Source: Thereva unica
Taxonomy: Eukaryota > Arthropoda > Insecta > Diptera > Therevidae
Reading direction: 5' to 3'
Length of the DNA stretch: 64,000 nt
Assembly: GCA_949987705.1 (NCBI GenBank)
Contig: OX465282.1
Coordinates: 61,625,922 to 61,689,921 of the forward strand
Below, piece by piece: positions 11,257-20,698 of the stretch. A program made the translations under genes and the position numbers. Position 1 is the first letter of the stretch. The number at the start of each line of letters is the position of its first letter. The notes below the pieces were generated by a model. That model did not search any database and was not told the origin of the DNA. It was given only the letters and a program-made list of their open reading frames with translations.

Positions 11257-12250
11257 ATCCCCGACAGTATATTACAATTTTAGTAGTAATATTATCTATA
11301 AAAGCAAATACTTTTTTTTATGTGATAGTCTAAGCTTAGGTGTCATCCTTTGTACTACTAGTCCGTCATGTCGTACACGTCATGGTGCAATGTCTAGTAG
11401 TAAGCTTAGCTAGTAACAATATTTTAAAGGGATTTAATTTTATACAAATAAAAATACATAAAGAAGGAACAGAAAAGAAAATGTTTGGTGAAATTAAAAA
11501 CGAGAGATAATAAATAAGGCAATTTATTTGAATTTTTTATTTAATTAATTTTTTTGTTAACTTTTTCAAAATATTTCCCTTTTTTTCTTACATTATTTTT
11601 TCTATCTTCATTTCTACATCGCCCCTAATAAGTCTATAGAAAGTGATTTTCTACGGTTTTAAGTGATCTCATTTCTCTTTATTTTCAACCAAGTGAACCA
11701 AAAATGAATCCAAATAATTTAATACGTCCCCCTATTCTACCAACGACAGCGGCGGCACCAAACCCCCCCAAATACCAACACAGGTGCCTATGCACCCTTA
11801 AACCTTAATACCCTGACAGAACAAATCACGAGAACTGTTTCCGAAGTTCTTAATAGGGAAGGGCAACATATTATTAACCGAATTTTAAACCCTAGTTCAG
11901 ACATTAATAAAGAAAGAGATCAGACTATAGATATTATAGGAGACAGAAACCTCGCGGATCTACATAGATAGAATTCCCGATATCGTTAAAAGCTTAAGAG
12001 ATTTTTCGGGTCAACCAGGCGAATTTAGCTCGTATAAAAAAGTGTCGATATAATCCTCACAATTTACACTTGAGAGGTACTCCAAAATATTATGGAATTT
12101 TAAGTGTCATGAGAAACAAAATTGTCGGACAAGCAGACATTGCTTTCGAATCCTATAACACCCCATTAAATTGGTCCAAAATTTCCAAATTCTTAACATT
12201 ACATTATGCAGGCAAAAGAGACCTTGGTACCTTAGAGTTCCAAATGACTA
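11257..12250 (+). pseudogene. gag: Errantivirus-type element E1: LTR end, leader and gag fragment
   Basis: From CCGACAGTATATTACAATTTTAG onward the sequence matches the leader and gag start of E2 (59255-61505), apart from an extra ~90 bp near 11310-11400 and small indels. The gag ATG is at 11704 (MNPNNLIRPP). It is frameshifted at a C run near 11765, has an in-frame stop near 11970 and small deletions near 12030-12070. The remainder of gag is displaced to beyond 26756 by a nested insertion. Gag of this family forms the intracellular particle of env-bearing gypsy elements. This copy is dead. Confidence 0.83.
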
Positions 12251-15007
12251 CACAGTAAAAAAATTTGTGAAAAATGCTATTCTCAAAGGAGTAAAATTTT
12301 ACTATAAATAGAAGCAAATCTGAACACATGCGTAAAAATAAAGAAAGTTGTGTGTAAGTTTACAAATATTTGTATATTTACACATTTTGTCTCTAAAATT
12401 CATATTGGTGCATAAAAATACTCATCATATGCGTTACATACACATTTTGTATAGCAAAACTGCTATAGCCTTTGTAAATGTTCACCACTGACAGTAAAAT
12501 TCCACATAATGTGTGTGTTCAATCCCAAACCTAAAAATAAAAATATATTAGGCAAGAAAATGAAATTTCAAATTATACTTACCTGTTTTAAGGTACAGAA
12601 TTGGTGAGCTTTCACCAAACCAAAAAAGGTCAAATCTAAAAATATATGAATTTATGAAATTGAATCGAATTAATTTAATGTTAATACTGAATTTAAACAA
12701 TAAAATTGAATTAAAACAATACAATTAGACATTTAACAAATCATAACAAATGCGTTTTACAATTTATAAATAACATGCAAAAGAAACAACAACAAAACAC
12801 AAGGAGAAAACGATAACATAAATAATACATAAACTAACACATTTTAAAAGCATCAGGTACTTGTTACGTATAAAACACGTCACAATAAATAGATTATACA
12901 ACTCACACGAGAATTTAGATTGAAATTCCACGTAAAAATTGAAAATAAAGACACCTAATGACAGGTGTAAACAAGCACACCAAACTATTGAAATTTGCAC
13001 TTCGTAGCAAATTTTTTACACAAAACACAACGGAAAACACTGAAACAACACCACATGAATGAGTAAACACTAGACCTACCTGTATACATACACGAACACC
13101 TTAAAAACCGCGAAAACCAAGCTCGCGACTTCGCGAATTCTGCCACGGTGCAGTAGCTGTCAAACTTTATTGACATTCATGGTATGATATGTCATTTTCA
13201 TGTAAAATTTGACGACAAGTCCAATGGTGATGCCAGAAAAACGCGATTTTTTAGCATAAAAAAGATATTTAGATTTATTTAAAATTGAATTACTTTAATG
13301 AGAGAGAAAGAGAAAGTAACAATTAAGATTTAGAATGAGATAAATATATAAATGCAGAAAAATCATTTTCGAAAAGTATCAAGTACTACATGGGTCAACG
13401 TGATGCAAAAGGCATAGAAAATTAAAAATTTACGTCAATATAAAAAATAAAAATAACATGATAATTAGAAAGGATAAAATTAGAGAGTTAAAGCCCATGT
13501 TATGTAATAAGAAATAGCTTACAGCCAAATTAAGAATGAAAATAATGTTTAGAACAAGAAATGGTAATGCAGTACAGCAATAACGGTCAAATTTTAGCTA
13601 TAAAAACCCGGCCGAAACAAACATCAGACCACTCGTGTTCTGCTGAAACATAGTGAAGTAATCGTTCAAGCCATATGCCATTCTTGGTAATTGCTTAACA
13701 ATATGCTTAACTATTTCAAGGGAAAGGAATGTTAAATCAATAATTTTTTATATAATGTTTTCCAGCCAACTACAGCGTGCGTATTGTCACAGCGAAACAG
13801 CGAGGGATTAATTGACGAACGATATACTATCATCAACTAGAAACAACGAGGGATTAATTGACGAACGATATACTATCATCAACTAGAAACAACGAAGGAT
13901 TCATTGATAAAGGATTGTACTCAGGATTTCGTCTTCGAAAGGCATCATTTTTTTCTAGAATAGGAAACAATCACAAAGTTAGTAATAGTACCCTCACATG
14001 CCCTAAGGGTGAAAGTGAGTATTATATGCTATTCTTTGTTTTTTTTTTTCTTTTTATTTTTTTTTTCTACGTAACGTTGAGGGTTAAGAGGTTTTTTTGT
14101 TTTAGAGTTTTTTTATTGAATTGATAAGTTTATATAATACAAGAGAAAATAAATCGAATGTTCTTGGAAGTTAAACCACCACGCCTTCTTTTATTTATTA
14201 TTAACAGATAATTCAAACCTAAATTTTTTTCTTCTGTATTAAACAGTGTGTAATCACTTGTTTCCAGAAAACGTCATTTCTCGGTGGACAACGTAACGAG
14301 TTTGATCGTGGTTGCATCATTATAATTTTTTAAACTATAATTTAAGGCTCAGAGTATAGAAAAAGTGATTAATGGAATGTTATACTTGTGAGCAAGTGTT
14401 TTCTAATGTAGAAATGTATAATAAACATACATATATACAATAGAGATACAAGCGCCAATTCAGATTCCATGGTTTGCATTCGTTGGTAAGTTGTACTTTT
14501 AAATGTTCCTATTATAGACAACAAACTAATGCATCAGTTATAGATAACGGCAGCAGTCACGCCCTGTATATTTACGTGGATCAAGTTTTAATTAACTCTA
14601 CGTCGGTTGATTTCAAAGACGTCTTCTCGCAAACTTTTGAACTTTAATTCGTTTTAAATAAAATTTATCCGGTCGAAATGTCGCAAACTCTGGATTTCAC
14701 CCAGCGATTTTTTTTCAACATTCAGACAGATACAACCAGAGGAGAGAAAAAAAATATAAACGCACAGTCTAAGGTTTTACGTCTTATTTAAAACATTCAG
14801 GAATCAAGAAGTGCTTAGTATATCATGTATATATATTTATTTTGAAGTTTTATAATCATTAACGTATTGACCGCATTGAAATTGCTTTTAATTTGAAAAA
14901 GATTGGAAGTTATTTTTTTTTATAAAAAAAAATCGTTGTATTTGTTATTTTAAATAAAGTACAAACTACATTTTTACTTTAATGATAAAAACGTTTTACT
15001 ACATATT
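12251..15007. other. Left arm of the TA-flanked element, mostly non-coding
   Basis: No protein family was recognised in 2.7 kb. Visible items are two strong splice-donor sequences on the minus strand (CAG/GTAAGT at 12583 and ACAG/GTAGGT at 13080), a TATAAAA at 13599 and AATAAA near 14148. Short open frames, for example 88 codons at 13858-14124, look accidental. Confidence 0.5.
13801..13894. repeat. 46-bp tandem duplication
   Basis: CGAGGGATTAATTGACGAAC with its following 26 bases occurs at 13801 and again at 13847 with no visible difference. A decayed third start (CGAAGGATTCATTGA) follows. Confidence 0.88.
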
Positions 15008-15574
15008 TGTGGCGGTTTAACCAAAAAGCCCCACACATGGCAACACAAACACCAAGAAGTACCAACTTTTGTAACCCGTCGTCTGGAGCAAATGGAAATA
15101 ACCTTCAACGTTCGTTCTCTCTTAGATTGAACGCCGGTCGAAGCACAAGTATTTTTCTCGCATCCAATTGCGCAATTTCTTACTGACGCGCATTTTCTGT
15201 ATATAATTTATATCGAATATTTTCTTTAGATTGTCATTAATTTTGTGTTCATTAATTTAGTTCTTTTAAAATACAATTCATGTTATAAATTGAGACAGAG
15301 TTTACATTTACTTGCAAACCTTTAGGAACACGCAAAGACTTAACGGACCAGCAGGCCTTTTTCGTAGTTGGATCCCAAAGGACCACATATTGTGATGATT
15401 ATGCGCCATCTGTTTGTCGAGAGGATGAATCAACGATTTTCGGTTGTTGTCTGAACTAAGAATTTAAGTACTAAACTAAAATTGGAACGCGCGATAAGTG
15501 AAGACAACTTCAAGCTCCGCAAAGACTTAACGGACCAGCAGGCCTTTTTCGTAGTTGGATCCCAAAGGACCACA
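15008..15574 (+). repeat. 5' LTR of el2, enlarged by a 187-bp chimeric segment
   Basis: Bases 15008-15387 are the normal 380-bp LTR (TGTGGCGGTT...GGACCACA). They are followed by TAT (15388-15390), the first 128 bp of the el3 LTR (15391-15518), and a second copy of the last 56 bp of the el2 LTR (15519-15574). The 3' LTR at 19683-20062 lacks this extra segment. See the finding on the chimeric LTR. Confidence 0.92.
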
Positions 15575-15575
15575 T

Positions 15576-15590
15576 TGGTGACCCCGTGTG
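15576..15590 (+). other. Primer-binding site of el2, tRNA-Trp type
   Basis: TGGTGACCCCG starts one base after the LTR end and matches the complement of the 3' end of animal tRNA-Trp over its first 11 bases. The following TGTG fits with one base missing. Confidence 0.8.
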
Positions 15591-15708
15591 CCTAAGAGTC
15601 CCGTGTGTGCGAGAGCACCCCGTGTGCCTAAGAGCCCCGTGTACCTAAGAGTTCCGTGTGCGCGAGAGCACCGACGTGCGCGAAAGTACCCGTGTGCGCG
15701 AGCGTTCC
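15583..15708 (+). repeat. Leader repeat of CCGTGTGCCTAAGAG-type units
   Basis: Between the primer site and the gag ATG lie about eight degenerate 13-17-bp units (CCGTGTGCCTAAGAG, CCGTGTGTGCGAGAGCA, CCGTGTACCTAAGAG, CCGTGTGCGCGAGAGCA, ACGTGCGCGAAAGTA). The core CCCGTGTG copies the 3' half of the primer site. Confidence 0.8.
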
Positions 15709-15720
15709 TTAGTGATAACC

Positions 15721-16545
15721 ATGGATCCAGAGACGCAGCATGCAGAACCTGATGATATCAACAACGATGTTTCATCCAGCACAGCACAAGTTAGCGACAA
15801 GCATGTGACGCAGGTCAGGTTACCGCGTTTCTGGCAAAACGACCCAGAATTATGGTTTGCTCAAGTGGTAGCCAGGTTTCATACTTTAAAAATAAATACA
15901 GATAATGAACGCTATTATATCGTTTTAGCCTCGCTCGAAGATCCAAATGTTCTTTGCCAGGTATCCGACATAATCCGGAAACCTCCTGAACAAAATAAAT
16001 ACTTAATTTTAAAAGAGAAACTTATTACTCGTTTCACGGAATCTAAGGAGAAACAGCTGAACAAATTACTGACGGAGCTTGATTTACAAAACAAGAAACC
16101 ATCTCAATTGCTTCGCGAAATGCGTAATATAGCACCCGCTGGGATGACAGAAGACGTAATGAGATCCTTATGGATGCAGCGTATGCCTCTCTGTGTGAAG
16201 TGCGTGTTATCTGCTACATTAGATGTTGAGCTCTCCAAACTAGCGGAAATTGCGGACAGAATTTTAGAACAGAGCAGCTCCGCACAAACTTTTAGTATCA
16301 CAGATCAAGTTGCAGCAGTGACAGACAACAGAAAAGATGTAGGTGAAAGATTAGAAAAAATAGAACAGCAATTACTAGATATCACCAACAAGATGCAAAA
16401 ATTAACGTCGAGAACATTCAACCGCAGTAGATCTCGATCAACGACACCCAGGCGTAAAGAAATCTGTTTCTATCACCAGAAGTTCGGCCAGAAGGCAGAA
16501 AAATGTCGAGCGCCTTGCTCTTTTGCTCCCCTTGTGGGAAACTAA
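15721..16545 (+). CDS. gag: Gag of el2 with CHCC zinc motif
   Basis: A 274-residue structural protein starting at ATG 15721 in good context (AACCATGG). The frame extends upstream without an ATG, so this start is preferred. The central part ([19 protein letters not shown]...) is the retrotransposon Gag fold that assembles the particle. A basic [11 protein letters not shown] stretch precedes the zinc motif [18 protein letters not shown], which fits CX2HX9CX3C exactly, the atypical nucleocapsid motif of CsRn1-clade elements. The frame ends in TAA at 16543-16545, immediately after a GGGAAAC heptamer that should shift a fraction of ribosomes into pol. It appears intact. Confidence 0.9.
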   Translation: MDPETQHAEPDDINNDVSSSTAQVSDKHVTQVRLPRFWQNDPELWFAQVVARFHTLKINTDNERYYIVLASLEDPNVLCQVSDIIRKPPEQNKYLILKEKLITRFTESKEKQLNKLLTELDLQNKKPSQLLREMRNIAPAGMTEDVMRSLWMQRMPLCVKCVLSATLDVELSKLAEIADRILEQSSSAQTFSITDQVAAVTDNRKDVGERLEKIEQQLLDITNKMQKLTSRTFNRSRSRSTTPRRKEICFYHQKFGQKAEKCRAPCSFAPLVGN

Positions 16546-16580
16546 CTGCGCTGTCACCAGAGGAGACCGGGTCTGACAGC
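16536..16580 (+). promoter_or_regulatory. Programmed -1 frameshift signal of el2
   Basis: G GGA AAC (16536-16542) sits in the gag frame as X XXY YYZ directly before the gag stop. A 7-nt spacer (16543-16549) follows, then a perfect 7-bp stem GCTGTCA (16550-16556) / TGACAGC (16574-16580) with a short GAC/GTC pairing in its loop. The pol frame is open across this site from 16458, giving an 88-nt overlap. Confidence 0.8.
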
Positions 16581-19500
16581 AACTACCCTAATCGTCTCCA
16601 CTTCGAAAACAGATTATTTATTCGTGATGATAACTCGCACAAACGATTCCTCATTGATTCAGGCTCTGTGATGTCTATAATACCAACATCGTTTGTACCT
16701 CATAAAGTCGAACGCTGCAAATTCAAACTATTTGCTGCAAATAATACAACAATCGAAACTTACGGAGACTATCAGATGGAAGTCAGTTTAGGTTTGAGAC
16801 GTTCTTTCAAATGGATTTTTAAAGTAGCCCAAGTACAAGAAGCCATCATAGGGGCAGATTTCCTCATCAACTTCGATTTAATCATAGATCTCAAGAACAA
16901 ATGCCTAGTAGATAGCAAAACTTTATTATATAGAAAAGGACAACTAGCACCAACCACAGTTTATGCTGTCACAACTGTAGGACATCAACATAAATATCAC
17001 GACATTTTAAACAAATACATAGATCTCACCATCCCTAAAGTCAGACCAGTGCGAAATGAAAGCGATAACCAACAGCATAGGATTTTCACTACAGGACATC
17101 CATTGGCAGAACGACCACGACGATTATCTGGGGAAAAGTTGCAAGCGGCGAAAAAAGAAATCCAATATATGTTAGACCAAGGTATCTGTCGGCCCTCAAG
17201 TAGTTCGTGGGCAAGCCCATTACACATGGTGCCTAAAAAGGCTGGAGGATGGAGAGCCTGTGGCGACTACAGGAAATTGAATGCCCAGACCATTCCAGAC
17301 CGTTACCCTATCGCCCACATCACAGATTTTACGGAAAAACTTTGTGGAAAGACCATATTCTCTACGTTAGATCTAGTGAGAGCATATCATCAAATACCGA
17401 TGGCGGAAGACGACATCCCAAAGACTGCAATCACCACTCCGTTTGGTTTGTTTGAGTTTGTGGTTATGCCTTTCGGACTACGAAATGCCACACAAACCTT
17501 CCAGCGTTTCATGGACGGAATACTTCGAGGTTTGGACTATGCATATTGCTATATCGACGATATTATTATCATGTCTCAAAACGAGGAAGAGCATCAAAAA
17601 CATCTCGACGAAGTCTTCAGGCGTCTACAACATGCACACTTGTGCATCAACATTGACAAATGTGTGTTTGGAGTCGCGGAAGTGACCTACCTAGGTTACG
17701 TGATAAACAAAGATGGCTGCAAACCACCAGCAGATCGAGTCGAAGCAATTAATCAGTTCCCAAAACCACAAACACTAGCCGAATTGAGACGTTTCTTGGG
17801 AATAATCAATTATTATCGTCGATGTATTCCTCACGCAGCACAGCTACAGGCCCCGTTAAACAATCTTCTGAAAGAGCCAAGGAAGAAAGACAAGAGACCT
17901 GTTCCGTGGACTAAAGAGACTGAATCAGCGTTTATTGCCAGCAAACAATGTCTTAGCGAAGCCGTACTACTGGTACATCCTTCAGCAACAGCCCCTCTAG
18001 CCCTCACCACTGATGCATCTGATGTGGCAGTAGGAGCAGTTTTGGAACAACTGCATCAAGATGTATGGAAACCATTGGGATTTTTCTCAAGAAAATTGTC
18101 AAACACCGAAATGAAATACAGCACTTATGACCGTGAGTTGCTAGCAATCTACATTGCAATAAAACCTGGAAGGACGGAATTTTGTCATCAAGACTGATCA
18201 TCAGCCGCTAACGCACGCATCTAAACAGAACGTAGAGCGAGCATCGCCACGCCAACTTCGGCATCTCGACTTTATATCTCAGTTCACCACAGAAATAGTT
18301 CATGTAGCCGGCTCGGAAAACACAGTCGCAGACGCATTGTCACGGCTAAATGCAATCAGCACACCTTCTACAGTTGAATTGAAGGAGTTTGAAGAAGAAC
18401 AGAAGGCAGACGACGAACTCAAGGAATTACTCAAAGGAAACTCATCATTGCAGTTGCAAAAGTTAGCAATGGACCCAACCACTACCATATACTGTGATAC
18501 ATCCACAGGAACAATTCGACCATACGTTCCAAAGGCACTGAGACACCGCATTTTTATTTTAATCCATTCCTTATCACACCCGAGTGGAAAAGCAACATAC
18601 CAACAAGCCAAGCAGAAGTATGTATGGCCAAATATGAACAAGGACATTGTTTCTTGGGCACGTTCTTGCATACAATGTCAGCGTGCAAAGATTCACAGAC
18701 ACCACAAGAACACCCCTGCAAAATTCGATATACCGGATCAACGTTTTGACCATATTCACATGGACTTGATCGTCATGCCCTTGCATGTTGGTTATCGATA
18801 CTGTTTAACAATCATCGATCGATTCTCCCGTTGGCCCGAAGCCATTCCATTGAAGGATATGACTGCAGATACTGTTGCTACAGCCTTTTTTACCACCTGG
18901 GTATCTCGTTATGGTGCTCCCAAAACAATCACCACCGACCAAGGTAGTCAATTTGAAGCTGAACTTTTCAGAGCGCTGACAAACATGCTAGGTGCAAAAC
19001 GCATTCGAACTTCACCTTTGCACCCAGCGTCGAACGGATTGATTGAGCGTTGGCACCGTTCTCTGAAAGCTGCTTTAATGTGTCAACAAACTGCATCTTG
19101 GATCGAGATTTTGCCTACAGTTTTACTGGGTTTAAGAACATCTTTTAAGGAGGACCTAAACGCATCCGCAGCCGAACTACTTTTTGGAACACCACTAAGA
19201 ATACCAGGTGAGTTTTTAACTGACCTTACTAATGAATCTCCCGTCAATCCACAGATATTCATTGAAAAATTTCGTGAGCATATCCGAGCAATTCGTCCAC
19301 AACAAACAGCAATCCACGCAAAACATAGGATATTTCGACTGAAGGACCTTTATACATGCACACACGTTTTTCTAAGGAATGACACAGTTAAAAGACCGCT
19401 AGAACCACCTTATTCCGGTCCTCATCAAGTCATCAAAAGGTTGGATGATTACATTTTCGTCATCAAGGTTGGGGAGACGGAGACAACAATCTCCACAGAG

Positions 19501-19669
19501 CGTTTAAAACCAGCATACATCACAGTAGAAGACGATCAACAAGAACAGGTACACCAGCTCGTTCAAAAAGAACACTCGCTCGACCAAAATGTTTCATGGC
19601 TGCGATTAAATCGACCCGTCAAGACTTATCCAGGGAAGAAGAAAATCACCTTCGCCGACGACCTATCTA

Positions 19670-19682
19670 GAAAGGGGGTAGC
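19670..19682 (+). other. Polypurine tract of el2
   Basis: GAAAGGGGGTAGC lies immediately upstream of the 3' LTR, in the position of the plus-strand primer. Confidence 0.75.
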
Positions 19683-20062
19683 TGTGGCGGTTTAACCAAA
19701 AAGCCCCACACATGGCAACACAAACACCAAGAAGTACCAACTTTTGTAACCCGTCGTCTGGAGCAAATGGAAATAACCTTCAACGTTCGTTCTCTCTTAG
19801 ATTGAACGCCGGTCGAAGCACAAGTATTTTTCTCGCATCCAATTGCGTAATTTCTTACTGACGCGCATTTTCTGTATATAATTTATATCGAATATTTTCT
19901 TTAGATTGTCATTAATTTTGTGTTCATTAATTTAGTTCTTTTAAAATACAATTCATGTTATAAATTGAGACAGAGTTTACATTTACTTGCAAACCTTTAG
20001 GAACACGCAAAGACTTAACGGACCAGCAGGCCTTTTTCGTAGTTGGATCCCAAAGGACCACA
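19683..20062 (+). repeat. 3' LTR of el2
   Basis: 380 bp, TGTGGCGGTT...GGACCACA, one substitution from the aligned part of the 5' LTR. Its last base is part of the 4-bp target duplicated by el3. Confidence 0.93.
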
Positions 20063-20065
20063 TAT

Positions 20066-20557
20066 TGTGATGATTATGCGCCATCTGTTTGTCGAGAGGA
20101 TGAATCAACGATTTTCGGTTGTTGTCTGAACTAAGAATTTAAGTACTAAACTAAAATTGGAACGCGCGATAAGTGAAGACAACTTCAAGCTCCTGGACGA
20201 AAAGAATAGAACATACCACTAGGCTCGAGAAAAAGGACTCGAGAAGGTTCCAGAAAGTAGACAAAGGTAGAACTGTCTATATAAAAGCGCCTGGCAGCCG
20301 CTATCGAGTCAGTTTTGATTATAAAGGCGATACAAGTGTTTTAAAGTGAGAACAGTGAAAAGTAGTGAAATAAAAAGCGATAATTAGAATTGAATAGTGC
20401 GAAATATTAAATTTGCTAGTGAATATAGTGAACTGTAAGAATTGTGTTTGTAATTAAATTGTGTTTCGGTTTGTAATAAATAAATTATTGTGTGGATACT
20501 TAAAAAGTGTATTCCTTAATTAATCCTACGAATCCGTTAAGCCGTAAAAACGTAACA
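20066..20557 (+). repeat. 5' LTR of el3
   Basis: TGTGATGATT...CGTAACA, 492 bp. It carries a heat-shock-element-like motif, a TATA box, an initiator and AATAAA (20475-20480). It differs from the 3' LTR only at the GTCTAT/GCCTAT and ATTCCT/ATTACT positions. Confidence 0.95.
20243..20314 (+). promoter_or_regulatory. Promoter of the el3 LTR: HSE, TATA box, initiator
   Basis: GAAGGTTCCAGAA (20243-20255) fits the three-pentamer heat-shock element GAAnnTTCnnGAA exactly. TATATAAAAG starts at 20278, and an arthropod-type initiator TCAGTT lies at 20309-20314, putting its A 33 bases after the first T of the TATA box. The A-rich leader that follows, with repeated AAGTGA-like words, resembles insect hsp leaders. 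The same layout is present in the 3' LTR, with its HSE at about 25950. Confidence 0.72.
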
Positions 20558-20559
20558 AT

Positions 20560-20578
20560 TGGTGTCAGAAGTGGGATT
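20560..20578 (+). other. Primer-binding site of el3, tRNA-Leu type
   Basis: TGGTGTCAGAAGTGGGATT begins two bases after the LTR. It matches the complement of the 3' end of a Leu(CAA)-type tRNA over 19 bases, from knowledge of animal tRNA-Leu. Confidence 0.8.
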
Positions 20579-20698
20579 AATTAAGAGATAAGTGAAATAA
20601 GTGAATTTTTTTTAAAAAAAAACTATTGTGACCGGAATTTAATTTTGTGAGTACGAACTAAAGACATAATAATAAAATGGGTCGAAAATTAGCGCATT

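Larger units (their letters stand above)
16503..19695 (+). pseudogene. pol: Pol of el2 (PR-RT-RNase H-integrase), frameshifted in RNase H
   Basis: The frame opens at 16458 in -1 relation to gag; 16503 is only its first ATG. Protease [13 protein letters not shown] (DSG rather than DTG) is near 16650. RT runs from about 17140, with [10 protein letters not shown] near 17550. RNase H has [13 protein letters not shown] (18008) and YDRELLAIY (18126). The frame is lost near 18165: compared with the corresponding el1 segment, about 14 nt are missing between the AIK and EGRNF positions, ending the first part at 18197. The second part (to 19695) carries TDHQPLTHA, an HHCC domain (18560-18680), and the DDE core ([21 protein letters not shown]). 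The frame ends 13 bases inside the 3' LTR. Confidence 0.88.
15008..20062 (+). mobile_element. Ty3/gypsy element el2 (CsRn1 clade), young but pol-defective
   Basis: It is complete from LTR to LTR, flanked by TATT on the left (15004-15007) and by TATT on the right once el3 is removed. The order is LTR, tRNA-Trp-type primer site, gag, -1 frameshift, pol, polypurine tract, LTR. The CHCC Gag zinc motif (CX2HX9CX3C) and the Trp primer are the known hallmarks of the CsRn1 clade. The two LTRs differ at a single aligned position (15177 C versus T), so the insertion is recent. Confidence 0.93.

Noticed and set aside
13858..14124. 88-codon frame with a poly-Phe stretch
   Set aside because: It is caused by a T-rich tract, with no domain.
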